From Streptomyces sp. SID8374 (GTDB lineage: Bacteria; Actinomycetota; Actinomycetes; Streptomycetales; Streptomycetaceae): a stretch of DNA of 64,000 bases. The position numbers and the translations under genes are program-made. The first letter of the stretch is position 1, and every line of letters starts with the position of its first letter. The stretch lies in NCBI RefSeq assembly GCF_009865135.1, contig NZ_WWGH01000001.1, positions 4,588,001 through 4,652,000 of the forward strand. Reading direction: 5' to 3'. Of the stretch, positions 7,495 through 15,024 are shown in pieces. The notes under the pieces were generated by a model, which saw only the letters and a list, made by a program, of their open reading frames with translations, made no database searches and was not told where the DNA came from.

Positions 7495-8142
7495 TTACTT
7501 CGTGGGCTTCTTGCCGGTGATGCCGAGGTGCACCAACAGCGCGAGGTTCGGGCGCAGTTCGGCCTGCTTCACACCCCAGGTGGTGAACCCCTTCTGGTGC
7601 GAGGCGACCGCGGCCAGCATCGCGACCAGGGAGCCCGCCATCGCGGCGGCGCTGATGTCCTTGTCGACCTTGCCCTTGGCCTGGAGCTCCTTCACCGAAT
7701 CGGTGAGGGAGTTGGTGACCGAGTTCAGGATCTTCATGCGGATCTTGTAGAACCGCTTGTCCCCTTCGGCGGCGCCGAGGTCGATCACGCGGAGGATCGC
7801 GTCGTTGCGGCGCCAGAAGTCGAGGAATCCTTCGACGAGTTCCTCGGCCGTCTGCCAGCCGGCTTTGCCGACCCAGGGGCGTCCGGCGACCAGTTCGGTC
7901 AGTCCGGCGCCCTCCTTGGCGACTTCCTCGGCGATCTCGAGGACGGCGCCCTCCACATCGGGGAAGTACTGGTAGAAAGTCGCGGGTGAAGTCCCGGCCT
8001 TCCGGGCGACGTCGATGACTTTGACGTCCCGGTACGGCGAGGAGCTGAGCATCTCGCTGAGGCAGTCGAGCAGCTTCTGCCGCGTCGCCTGACCGCGTCG
8101 ACCGGCCACGCGGCCGTCGACGGTACGTACTTGTCCTGTCAT
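7495..8142 (-). CDS. TetR-family regulator, proposed repressor of the acyl-CoA gene set
   Basis: 215 codons from ATG 8142. The N-terminal helix-turn-helix is at residues about 18-65 (RQKLLDCLSEMLSSSPYRDV, then DVARKAGTSPATFYQYFPDV), followed by an all-helical ligand domain. There is no ribosome-binding site; the start codon sits inside a copy of the 19-bp palindrome (8134-8152), which suggests autoregulation of a leaderless mRNA. The same palindrome marks the promoters of the thiolases, the dehydrogenase, the acyl-CoA ligase and the amidohydrolase, so this is the most economical candidate for their repressor. The ligand, probably an acyl-CoA intermediate, is not known. Confidence 0.85.
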   Translation of the reverse strand: MTGQVRTVDGRVAGRRGQATRQKLLDCLSEMLSSSPYRDVKVIDVARKAGTSPATFYQYFPDVEGAVLEIAEEVAKEGAGLTELVAGRPWVGKAGWQTAEELVEGFLDFWRRNDAILRVIDLGAAEGDKRFYKIRMKILNSVTNSLTDSVKELQAKGKVDKDISAAAMAGSLVAMLAAVASHQKGFTTWGVKQAELRPNLALLVHLGITGKKPTK

Positions 8143-8152
8143 GCCGTCAGCT
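8134..8152 (-). promoter_or_regulatory. TetR-type operator copy 3, over the regulator's start codon
   Basis: On the minus strand the site reads AGCTGACGGCATGACAGGA; its central ATG is the TetR start codon. The left half CTGACGG is identical to the other copies, and the right half is GACAG instead of GTCAG. It is the weakest of the five copies, as often seen for autoregulatory sites. Confidence 0.6.
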
Positions 8153-8342
8153 TACCGAGGGGTGATGGGAGCGCGATTCGGCCGACTGCAAATGGGGAAC
8201 GCCGCAGGAACGCCGGGGTGCGGAGGGGTGCGGCGAGCGCGGGGCGAATGTTTTCGGCCGTCGCGGTGGAGGTGCGCAAGGGCTCCTGGCCGGGGGCCTG
8301 ATTCCGGCCCCAGGACCCTGGCGGTCGCCGCCGGTGAAAGTG

Positions 8343-8388
8343 TTATCAACAGCCTGTGGACAACTTCGGTGGACAACTTTCGTCCACA
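8343..8388. other. cluster of four DnaA-box-like nonamers
   Basis: Within 46 bp: TTATCAACA (8343-8351), TGTGGACAA (8355-8363; its complement TTGTCCACA is the preferred Streptomyces DnaA box), GGTGGACAA (8368-8376) and TCGTCCACA (8380-8388). Start-to-start spacings are 12-13 nt. The cluster lies in the 450-bp region between the divergent TetR and VOC genes. No dnaA, dnaN or AT-rich unwinding region is nearby, so it is not an obvious oriC. Confidence 0.6.
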
Positions 8389-8492
8389 TGGTGACCGCGC
8401 CTTCACTATTCGAGCAGATGTTCCCTATGGGGGCCTTCGGGGTGTCCCTGGGTGCGCGTTCGAAGGGCGCCGGGGCGGGTGCGACGTTACGT

Positions 8493-8511
8493 TGACTGTG
8501 ACGGGCGTCAC
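8493..8511 (+). promoter_or_regulatory. -35-like hexamer with overlapping inverted repeat
   Basis: TTGACT (8493-8498) is followed directly by the inverted repeat GTGACG-gg-CGTCAC (8498-8511). It lies 82-100 nt upstream of the VOC gene and could be its promoter and operator. The inverted-repeat spacing differs from the 19-bp TetR palindrome, so a different regulator would be involved. No convincing -10 hexamer is seen. Confidence 0.35.
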
Positions 8512-8524
8512 TGCGAGGGCATCG

Positions 8525-8584
8525 CCACGAAATCCGCGACGAAATCCGCAACGTAAACCGCAACGGAAACCGCGACGGAAGGAC
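8525..8584 (+). repeat. 12-bp tandem repeats in the VOC gene leader
   Basis: Five consecutive 12-bp units, for example CGACGAAATCCG (8537), CAACGTAAACCG (8549) and CAACGGAAACCG (8561). They end 8 nt before the start codon at 8593, and the last unit supplies the AAGGA ribosome-binding sequence. The rest of the 8153-8592 intergenic stretch holds the DnaA-like cluster and the inverted repeat described separately. Confidence 0.75.
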
Positions 8585-8592
8585 CGGGCCCC

Positions 8593-9402
8593 ATGGCCGC
8601 ATTCGCGCACTCGGCGCCGTGCTGGGCGGACGTGCAGCTCTCCGACCTCGAAGCGGGCAAGCGCTTCTACGGCGGCCTCTTCGGCTGGACCTTCCGCGCG
8701 GGCGACGGCATGCCCTTCGCGGACGCCCTGAGCGGCGGCAGGCTCGTCGCCGCTCTCGCCGCCAAGAAGGACGGGCGGATGCCGACGGCCTGGGGCGTCT
8801 ACTTCGCCACCGACGACATCCGGGCCACCGTCGCCGCGATCCGAGAACACGGCGGCCAGATCATCACGGACCCCGTACGGGCCGGGCGGGCCGGGATCGT
8901 GGCGCAGGCGGCCGATCCCGGGGGCGCGGTCTTCGGCCTCTGGCAGCCCGAGGAGCGCGAAGGCTTCGAGAAGCAGAACGAGCCCGGCTCCTTCTGCTGG
9001 ACCGAGGTCCACACCCGGCAGCCCGAGAAGGTGGACGCCTTCTACGAGAAGGTCTTCGGCTTCCAGGGCACCGACCTGGACGAGGCGGGCAACGACGTCT
9101 CCGGCGACGCCGAGGCGCTGGTCGACTTCCGGATGTGGTCGCCCGAGGGCTCGGACCCCGGCCCGGACACGGCCGTCGGCGGCCGCAGCGTCATCACGGA
9201 CGCGTTCCCCGCCGTGCTGCCCAGCTACTTCCTCACCTACTTCGCCGTCGCCGACTGCGACGCGGCGGCCGAACTCGCCGTACAGCTCGGCGGCCGGGTC
9301 TCCGCGCCGCCCTTCGACATCCCGTACGGGCGGATGGCGGTCCTCGTCGACGACCAGGGCGCCCTCTTCGCCGTGCTCCAGCCGAGCGAGCTGCTTCCCT
9401 GA
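8593..9402 (+). CDS. two-domain VOC (glyoxalase/bleomycin-resistance fold) protein
   Basis: 269 codons from ATG 8593. Two VOC domains are fused: the first begins APCWADVQLSDLEAGKRFYG and ends near residue 115; the second begins FCWTEVHTRQPEKVDAFYEK and ends with MAVLVDDQGALFAVLQP. Both repeat the lysine/phenylalanine-tyrosine-glycine start and the G-x-F-x-(L/V)-x-Q-P end of VOC modules. This layout is that of the large Streptomyces family annotated as VOC family hydroxylase or glyoxalase-like proteins. Reaction unknown. It is transcribed away from the TetR gene and carries no copy of the 19-bp operator, so it may not belong to that regulon. Confidence 0.85.
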   Translation: MAAFAHSAPCWADVQLSDLEAGKRFYGGLFGWTFRAGDGMPFADALSGGRLVAALAAKKDGRMPTAWGVYFATDDIRATVAAIREHGGQIITDPVRAGRAGIVAQAADPGGAVFGLWQPEEREGFEKQNEPGSFCWTEVHTRQPEKVDAFYEKVFGFQGTDLDEAGNDVSGDAEALVDFRMWSPEGSDPGPDTAVGGRSVITDAFPAVLPSYFLTYFAVADCDAAAELAVQLGGRVSAPPFDIPYGRMAVLVDDQGALFAVLQPSELLP

Positions 9403-9651
9403 CCCCGCCGCGTACCGGTCCTGACCCCCGACGCGTACCGGTGTGGGCGAGAATCGGCCGAAGTGACATGAGACACCCACATCCGCCCCCGGGTTCGCAA
9501 CCGGCGCCCGAGCCAGGAAGAATCAGGGTGCGCACCGCCAGGTGGTGCCCAGCGGTGAGACGCTGCGCAGGCCGGGAATCGCACCGGGCGGTAACGGGCG
9601 GGTAATTCGCGGGCTTCGTTCCTGAGGTCCGTACGGGGAGGTGGCAGGCAC

Positions 9652-12060
9652 GTGATGGAGCAGCTGACGCAGCACGACCCGAGACGGATCGGCCCGTTCG
9701 AGGTGCTGGGACGGCTCGGGGCCGGCGGCATGGGGCTGGTCTATCTCGCCCGGTCGGCGTCGGGGCGCCGGGTGGCGATCAAGACGGTGCGGACCGAGCT
9801 CGCCGAGGACCAGCTCTTCCGGGTCCGCTTCACCCGCGAGGTCGAGGCCGCCCGCGCGGTCAGCGGGTTCTACACCGCCGCCGTGGTCGACGCCGACCCC
9901 CGTGCCGCCGTGCCGTGGCTGGCCACCGCCTATGTGCCCGCGCCCTCGCTCGAAGAGATCGTCAACGAGTGCGGCCCCATGCCGACCCAGGCGGTGCGCT
10001 GGCTGGCCGCCGGGATCGCCGAGGCCCTCCAGTCGATCCACGGCGCCGGGCTCGTCCACCGCGACCTGAAGCCGTCCAACGTGCTCGTCGTCGAGGACGG
10101 CCCCCGGGTCATCGACTTCGGCATCGCGTCCGGCGTCTCCAACACCCGCCTGACCATGACGAACGTCGCCGTCGGCACCCCCGCCTACATGTCGCCCGAG
10201 CAGGCCCGGGACTCCCGCAGCGTCACCGGGGCCAGCGACATCTTCTCGCTGGGCTCCACCCTCGTCTTCGCCGCCACCGGCCACGCCCCATTCCACGGGG
10301 CCAACCCGGTCGAGACGGTGTTCATGCTGCTGCGCGAGGGGCCCGACCTGGAGGGGCTGCCGGACGACCTGCGGCCGCTCATCGAGTCGTGCATGCAGAT
10401 GGACGCCACCCAGCGGCCCAGCCCCGCCGACCTCCAGGCCCAGCTCGCCCCGCACCTCTTCGCCTCCGGCAGCGACGACAGCGGTACGGCGTCGGCCTGG
10501 CTGCCGACGTCGGCCACCGCCATGATCGAACGGCGCCGGGGAGGCGGCCGCACCACCCCGTCCGCGCCTTCCGCGCCCCCGCCGCGCCCTCCGCAGCCTC
10601 CGCGCGCCCCGGAGCGTGCGCCGGACCGGGGCCCCGAGTGGCGCGGCGGCGGCGACCTGCGCTCGCCCTCCCCGCTCTCCTCCTCACCCCCGGCCCCCGA
10701 CAGCGGGCCCGTCCACCTGCCCGGGGCGAAGGCGCCGATCGGGCCCGGGCCCCGGGTGGGGGAGGGGCGGGGTGTCGCCGCCGCGCACCCGGCCGCCGCG
10801 ACGGGCTGGGTCCGCCCGCCCGCCGGTCTGAACGGCTCGTCCGCGACGCCCGCGACGCCTGCGGCGCCCACCGCGCCCGTACCGGCTCCCGGGCCCGCCC
10901 CGGACACCGCGCCCGCCGCCCCCGACCGGTGGCGGCCCTGGCGCTTCCGCATGTCCAACGACGTGTGGGGGACGCCCGTCGTCTCCGGTGACCTGCTGTA
11001 CGTGACGTCCTTCGAGATCCACGCGCTGGACGTCGGCAACGGGCGGCGGCAGTTCAAGACCCGGGACGTGGCGTGGGCGATGGCCGTCGAGGGCGGCCGC
11101 ATCCACGCCTCGGACGGCCCGTCCCTGTACGCCCTGGACGCGGCGACCGGCGCCGAGCAGTGGCGGATCCAGACCGACGCCTGGGTGTACGCGCTCAAGG
11201 CCGACCGGGGCACGGTGCTGACCGCGACCCGGGGCGGCGGCGTCCAGGGCTGGGAGGCCTCCAGCGGCGACAAGCTGTGGGAGATCACCGGGGCCCAGAG
11301 CGACTTCGAGACGGCGGAGGCCGCGCCGGTCATCCACGACGGCACGGTCTACGTCTGGCAGGACGCCCGGCTCCGCGCGCTGGACGCGCGGACGGGGCTG
11401 GAGCGCTGGTCGTACCCGATCGGCGACGCGGCCTCCTGCGGCGGTGTCCCCGTCCGGGTGACCCCGGCCCCCGACGGCTACGTCTACCTCGCGGCGGGCA
11501 CCCGGGTGCTGGCCGTGGACACGGTCTCCGGTCGGGTGCGGTGGCACTTCGAGTCCCCGGCGGTCTTCCTCTCCCCGCCCGCCTTCGCGCCGGGCCCGGC
11601 GGTGACCGGGGGCGGGGTCTACCTCGCGGACTACCTCGGCACGGTGTACGCGCTGGACGCGACGACCGGCAAGGACCGCTGGCGCATCGCGACGGAGGCC
11701 CGCTCCTCGGCCGAACCGGTGCTCGTCGCGGTGGGCAATGTCCACGTGGGCAGCGGCAGCGCGCTCTACACCCTGGACGCGGTCACGGGCACCCCGAAGT
11801 GGCGCTTCGCCGCGGGCGGCGATGTGGTGGGCGCACCGGTCGTCGCGGACGGCCGGGTCCACTTCGGCTCGGCCGACCACGTCCTCTACACCCTGGACGC
11901 GGCGGGCGGCCAACTCCGCTGGAAGCTGGCCACGGGCGGCGAGATCACGGGTTCGCCGGTGGCGCAGGCGGGCGTGGTGTACGCGTGCAGCAAGGACCGC
12001 TGCGTGTACGCGCTGGATGCCCTGAAGGGCACGGGCACCGGAAACAGGGCCCGCACCTGA
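9652..12060 (+). CDS. afsK: AfsK serine/threonine kinase with PQQ-like propeller
   Basis: 802 codons from GTG 9652 (an ATG follows directly at 9655); GGGAGG precedes. Residues about 15-270 are a Hanks-type kinase: glycine loop GRLGAGGMGLVYLA, ATP-anchoring Lys44 in VAIKTV, catalytic Asp138 in VHRDLKPSN and DFG at 155-157. A proline-rich linker (about 285-425) leads to repeated PQQ-like beta-propeller blades (ALDAATGAEQWR, ALDATTGKDRWR, TLDAVTGTPKWR, TLDAAGGQLRWK). No membrane helix is visible. Length (AfsK about 799) and sequence match my memory of S. coelicolor AfsK, which autophosphorylates and phosphorylates AfsR to trigger secondary metabolism. afsS and afsR lie 6-9 kb downstream, supporting the identity. 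Confidence 0.9.
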   Translation: MMEQLTQHDPRRIGPFEVLGRLGAGGMGLVYLARSASGRRVAIKTVRTELAEDQLFRVRFTREVEAARAVSGFYTAAVVDADPRAAVPWLATAYVPAPSLEEIVNECGPMPTQAVRWLAAGIAEALQSIHGAGLVHRDLKPSNVLVVEDGPRVIDFGIASGVSNTRLTMTNVAVGTPAYMSPEQARDSRSVTGASDIFSLGSTLVFAATGHAPFHGANPVETVFMLLREGPDLEGLPDDLRPLIESCMQMDATQRPSPADLQAQLAPHLFASGSDDSGTASAWLPTSATAMIERRRGGGRTTPSAPSAPPPRPPQPPRAPERAPDRGPEWRGGGDLRSPSPLSSSPPAPDSGPVHLPGAKAPIGPGPRVGEGRGVAAAHPAAATGWVRPPAGLNGSSATPATPAAPTAPVPAPGPAPDTAPAAPDRWRPWRFRMSNDVWGTPVVSGDLLYVTSFEIHALDVGNGRRQFKTRDVAWAMAVEGGRIHASDGPSLYALDAATGAEQWRIQTDAWVYALKADRGTVLTATRGGGVQGWEASSGDKLWEITGAQSDFETAEAAPVIHDGTVYVWQDARLRALDARTGLERWSYPIGDAASCGGVPVRVTPAPDGYVYLAAGTRVLAVDTVSGRVRWHFESPAVFLSPPAFAPGPAVTGGGVYLADYLGTVYALDATTGKDRWRIATEARSSAEPVLVAVGNVHVGSGSALYTLDAVTGTPKWRFAAGGDVVGAPVVADGRVHFGSADHVLYTLDAAGGQLRWKLATGGEITGSPVAQAGVVYACSKDRCVYALDALKGTGTGNRART

Positions 12061-12068
12061 GCCAACTC

Positions 12069-12237
12069 AGCCCGTCCGGCGCTTGAGGACGGAACCGTTG
12101 GCCGGGTGGCCGGGGCGCCCCGGATTTCCAGCCCGTCCGGCGTTTGAGGACGGAACCGTTGACGGGGTGGCCGGTCAGCTTTGAGGGGTCGGCGCCCGGA
12201 TTTCCAGCCCGTCCGGCGCTTGAGGACGGAACCCTCG
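12069..12237. repeat. three copies of a dispersed Streptomyces intergenic repeat
   Basis: A roughly 32-bp element beginning AGCCCGTCCGGCG(C/T)TTGAG occurs at 12069, 12130 and 12206. Each copy contains the short stem CCGTCC/GGACGG. I recall this element as one of the most frequent intergenic repeats in Streptomyces genomes. The cluster fills the gap between the convergent afsK and 12250-12948 genes and may help termination. Confidence 0.85.
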
Positions 12238-12249
12238 ACGCGGGGACCG

Positions 12250-12948
12250 TCACGACTCCGGTGGCCGCCGCGGCGGATGCACCGGATCCCGAGGGTCACC
12301 GGGGCGGTCCGGCGGCGGGGCCTGCGGATACGACCGCGTACGGGCGTCATGGGGATCGGGCCCCGTGTACGGCTCCACCTCCGGCTCCGGCCACGGCGAC
12401 GTATGCGTCGACATCCCCGGCTCCTGCGTCGGCGGCCACGTGTCCACCTGATCCGCCGGCGGCACGCCATACGGCTCCACCGGCTCCGGCTCCGGCTCCC
12501 GCCCCCGCCGAGCCCGGGCGCGGGCCCGGCCCCCAGCCCCCCGCCCGCTCATCAGCAACGCGCCGATCAACATCAGCACCCCACCCGCGGCCGCGTTCAC
12601 CACCCCCACCTGCAACCCCGCCCCGTCCCCGCCCACCACCAGCGACCCCTCCGCCTGCCCCTGGCGGACCATCCACAGGATCGTGAAGCCCAGCACCACC
12701 ACCCCCGCGAACGCGACCACGAGCCGCGACCGCAGCACCACCCCCAGGATCACCAGCACCGCCGCCCCCAGGAACGGCAGCAGGATCGAGACCAGCACCC
12801 CCGACTCCGTGGCGGTGATGCCCTCGAAGAGGTCCCGCACCCGGTAGTCCCGCCCCGCCCGCCCGTCGTACCAGTCGCGGAACGGGCTCAGCACGGCCGA
12901 CGCCGCCCCCGCCAGGGCGACGAGTGAGCCGAGGATGTTGCGGATCAT
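12250..12948 (-). CDS. membrane protein of unknown function with proline-rich tail
   Basis: 232 codons from ATG 12948, with GGAGG 7 nt upstream. There are about four hydrophobic segments: residues 3-21 (NILGSLVALAGAASAVL), 48-70 (LVSILLPFLGAAVLVILGVV), 74-93 (VVAFAGVVVLGFTILWM) and 112-132 (VVNAAAGGVLMLIGALLM). A positively charged stop (ARARARRGRE) is followed by a cytoplasmic tail rich in proline and glutamate (about 145-232). The short loop FRDWYDGRAGRDYRVRDLFE after the first helix is conserved in a family of small Streptomyces membrane proteins, as far as I recall. No catalytic motif is seen. It is convergent with afsK. Confidence 0.75.
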   Translation of the reverse strand: MIRNILGSLVALAGAASAVLSPFRDWYDGRAGRDYRVRDLFEGITATESGVLVSILLPFLGAAVLVILGVVLRSRLVVAFAGVVVLGFTILWMVRQGQAEGSLVVGGDGAGLQVGVVNAAAGGVLMLIGALLMSGRGAGGRARARARRGREPEPEPVEPYGVPPADQVDTWPPTQEPGMSTHTSPWPEPEVEPYTGPDPHDARTRSYPQAPPPDRPGDPRDPVHPPRRPPES

Positions 12949-13184
12949 CGTCAGCCTCCAAGGGCGTACGGCGAACACCCCCCGCACCGCCGACGCTACG
13001 CCGGGACGTTCACCCCCGCCACGCGGACGCCGCCGACCGCCCCGGGGATGCCCCGGCCCCCAGACCATGACCGGACCGTGACAGGGCCATGACCTATACA
13101 CGTGGTGCCGTCCGGCATGCTGTGGACCGGCAGCACACAGGCAACGACAACACACGGGCAACGACAACAAGGGGGGCTGCATCC

Positions 13185-13718
13185 ATGATGCGGCGACAGA
13201 TGAAGCTCGCGGCGGTCCTGGTCGTGGTGGTGCTCGCGCTCACCGGCTTCTCCACGTCCACCAGCGGCGGCAAGGGCAGCAAGAGCAAGGGCAGCAGCAG
13301 TTCGGGCGGCGGCTGCTCCAACTCCAAGAAGAGCAACAGCGGTTACCGCCACACCGACTACAGCGACGACGACTACGACGACAATTCCTCGTCCGGCTCC
13401 TCCGGTTCCTCCTACGGAACCCCCACGCCCACCGCCTCCGACGGCCCCGCCGTCCGGGTGATCCGCTGCGCCCAGCCCCGCAAGGGCAAGCGCAAGGCGG
13501 TCACCGCGTCCGTCGTGGAGCTGCGGTCGAACGACACCCGCAGTTACGAGTACGAGGTCGACGTGACGTTCTACGACGGACGCGGCAACGTCGTCGACAC
13601 CGCCGAGACCACGACGACCCTCGCCGCCGGCGACGTACGCAACCTGACCGTGCGGATGGACAGCCCCCGCCGGGTCTCCGAGGTCAAGCGGTGCGAGGTC
13701 ACGGCCCAACTGCTCTGA
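13185..13718 (+). CDS. secreted serine-rich protein with FxLYD-like C-terminal domain
   Basis: 177 codons from ATG 13185 (a second ATG follows at 13188). An N-terminal signal peptide (RRQMKLAAVLVVVVLALTGF) precedes a low-complexity stretch of serine, glycine, lysine and aspartate (residues about 25-85, including HTDYSDDDYDDNSSS). The C-terminal part (about 95-177) is beta-rich: VVELRSNDTRSYEYEVDVTF, TTTTLAAGDVRNLTVRMDS. Two cysteines, in VIRCAQ and VKRCEV, bracket the domain and could form a disulfide. This resembles the FxLYD Ig-like domain of actinobacterial cell-surface proteins. Function unknown; probably extracellular or wall-associated. Confidence 0.75.
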   Translation: MMRRQMKLAAVLVVVVLALTGFSTSTSGGKGSKSKGSSSSGGGCSNSKKSNSGYRHTDYSDDDYDDNSSSGSSGSSYGTPTPTASDGPAVRVIRCAQPRKGKRKAVTASVVELRSNDTRSYEYEVDVTFYDGRGNVVDTAETTTTLAAGDVRNLTVRMDSPRRVSEVKRCEVTAQLL

Positions 13719-13722
13719 CCTC

Positions 13723-13773
13723 AGAGACAGAGACAGAGACAGAGACCGAGGCAGAAGCAGAGGCAGAGGCAGG
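13723..13773. repeat. hexanucleotide microsatellite
   Basis: Four perfect AGAGAC units (13723-13746), followed by degenerate CGAGGC/AGAGGC units to 13773. The repeat fills the 58-bp gap between the convergent genes ending at 13718 and 13777. A purine-only stretch of this kind is unusual here. Confidence 0.85.
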
Positions 13774-13776
13774 GGC

Positions 13777-14562
13777 TCACCGCACCCTCGGCGCCCCGCC
13801 CCCGCCCCCCTCCCGCCGCCCCGCGAACAGCTCCGCCTGCCGCTCCGGCGCCAGGTTCCCCAGCGCGATCAGGGCGGGCGCCTGGGCCATCGCCTGCGTC
13901 CGGGCGGCCTCCTTCGCCGACCACACCGCCCGCACCGTGCCCTGCACCGCCTCGGTCGGGTACCCGGCGATCACGGCCGCCGCCCGCAGCGCCGCCGCCA
14001 CCGCGCCCCCGGGCTCCGTCACCTCGCTGACCAGCCCGGCCGCGTACGCCCGCTCGGCGCCGATCCGCTCGGCGGTGCCCATCAGGGCCATCCGGGCGAC
14101 CTCCCCGAACGGCATCCGCTGGGCCATCGCGATCGACTCGTACGCCGAGACCATCCCGTACGCCGTGTGCGGGTCGAAGAAGGTGGCCTCGCGCGAGGCG
14201 ACGACGAACTCCGCCTCACCCAGGAGATAGAACGCCCCGCCGCACGCCATCCCCTCCACGGCCGCGACCACCGGCTTCCACAGATCGTTCGCTTTCGGCC
14301 CGATCCGCAGGAGGGGATCATCGAGGGCGTACGGGGACGGGGGCTGCGGGACCTCCACCCCCCGGTCGATCCCGGTGCAGAAGGCGCGGGTGCCGGCCCC
14401 GGTGAGGACCACGGCCCGCACCGACTCGTCGTACCGCAACTCCCGCCACAGGCAGGCGAGTTCACCGGCGGTCTCCAGGTCGATGGCGTTGAGCCTCGTA
14501 GGCCGGTCGAGGACCACGAGCGCGACCCCGCGCTCCCCGTCCCGCTCCACGCGCAGGGCCAT
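13777..14562 (-). CDS. enoyl-CoA hydratase/isomerase family protein
   Basis: 261 codons from ATG 14562, with GGAG 9 nt upstream. Crotonase fold: LDRPTRLNAIDLETAGELAC, AVVLTGAGTRAFCTGIDRGV (first oxyanion-hole segment) and VAAVEGMACGGAFYLLGEAE (second). The second catalytic acid of true hydratases is hard to place; the corresponding region reads YGMVSAYESIAMAQRMPFGE. It is the third gene of a tight leftward operon after the Ltp thiolase and the DUF35 protein (3-bp gap to the latter). It probably hydrates the double bond made by the acyl-CoA dehydrogenase of the same regulon. Confidence 0.88.
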   Translation of the reverse strand: MALRVERDGERGVALVVLDRPTRLNAIDLETAGELACLWRELRYDESVRAVVLTGAGTRAFCTGIDRGVEVPQPPSPYALDDPLLRIGPKANDLWKPVVAAVEGMACGGAFYLLGEAEFVVASREATFFDPHTAYGMVSAYESIAMAQRMPFGEVARMALMGTAERIGAERAYAAGLVSEVTEPGGAVAAALRAAAVIAGYPTEAVQGTVRAVWSAKEAARTQAMAQAPALIALGNLAPERQAELFAGRREGGGGGAPRVR

Positions 14563-14565
14563 GGC

Positions 14566-15012
14566 TCACCGCTCCAGCAGCCAGCGTACGAGCGGGAAAC
14601 CGTCGGGTCCCACCGGGCAGAAAACCGCCCGCACCGGCGCCCCGATCCGCAGCCGCCCCGGGTCCACCGAGTTCAGCGCCGCGTCGGCGGAGGCGACGAC
14701 GTTCCCGGCCAGCCGGATGTGCGGGGCCTCCACCAGCTCCACCAACACCGCGTTGTACGGCGCCTGTTCGGCGTAGGCGGGTAGCAGCGGCGGGTGCGGG
14801 ACCACGTACGACCAGAGCCGCCCGCGCACGCTCATCGCCCGCCACTCGCTGTCGAAGGAGCCGCAGTGCGGGCAGCACGGCCGGGGCGGGAAGCGCAGTT
14901 GGCCGCAGGCGGGGGAGGCGCAGGCCTGGACGCGGAGCTCGCCCCGGGCGGCGTACTCCCAGAAGGGCGCACCGTCCTCGTCGGCGACGGGGAGCAGCAG
15001 GGAATCGTTCAC
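14566..15012 (-). CDS. Zn-ribbon/OB-fold DUF35 protein, thiolase partner
   Basis: About 148 codons. GTG 15012 is preferred: GAGGAG at 15019-15024 gives a 6-nt spacer, whereas the ATG at 15018 would touch it. Residues about 25-52 hold the zinc-ribbon cysteines (ACASPACGQLRFPPRPCCPH followed by CG), and the rest is the OB fold (VRGRLWSYVVPHPPLLPAYA, YNAVLVELVEAPHIRLAGNV). DUF35 proteins bind the acyl-CoA and pair with SCP2-type thiolases; the gene follows the Ltp thiolase by 12 bp. In steroid catabolism a DUF35 domain plus Ltp2 forms a retro-aldolase, so a side-chain-cleaving aldolase or thiolase complex is a reasonable inference. Confidence 0.9.
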   Translation of the reverse strand: MNDSLLLPVADEDGAPFWEYAARGELRVQACASPACGQLRFPPRPCCPHCGSFDSEWRAMSVRGRLWSYVVPHPPLLPAYAEQAPYNAVLVELVEAPHIRLAGNVVASADAALNSVDPGRLRIGAPVRAVFCPVGPDGFPLVRWLLER

Positions 15013-15024
15013 GCCCATCTCCTC

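Noticed and set aside
8343..8388. Chromosomal oriC
   Set aside because: Only four boxes are present and dnaA, dnaN, rpmH, parAB and gyrB are absent; Streptomyces oriC has many more boxes.
8141..8731. A plus-strand frame through the 8143-8592 intergenic region that encodes an Arg/Pro/Lys-rich tail
   Set aside because: The coding-like appearance comes from the 12-bp tandem repeats; the frame runs into the VOC gene out of register.
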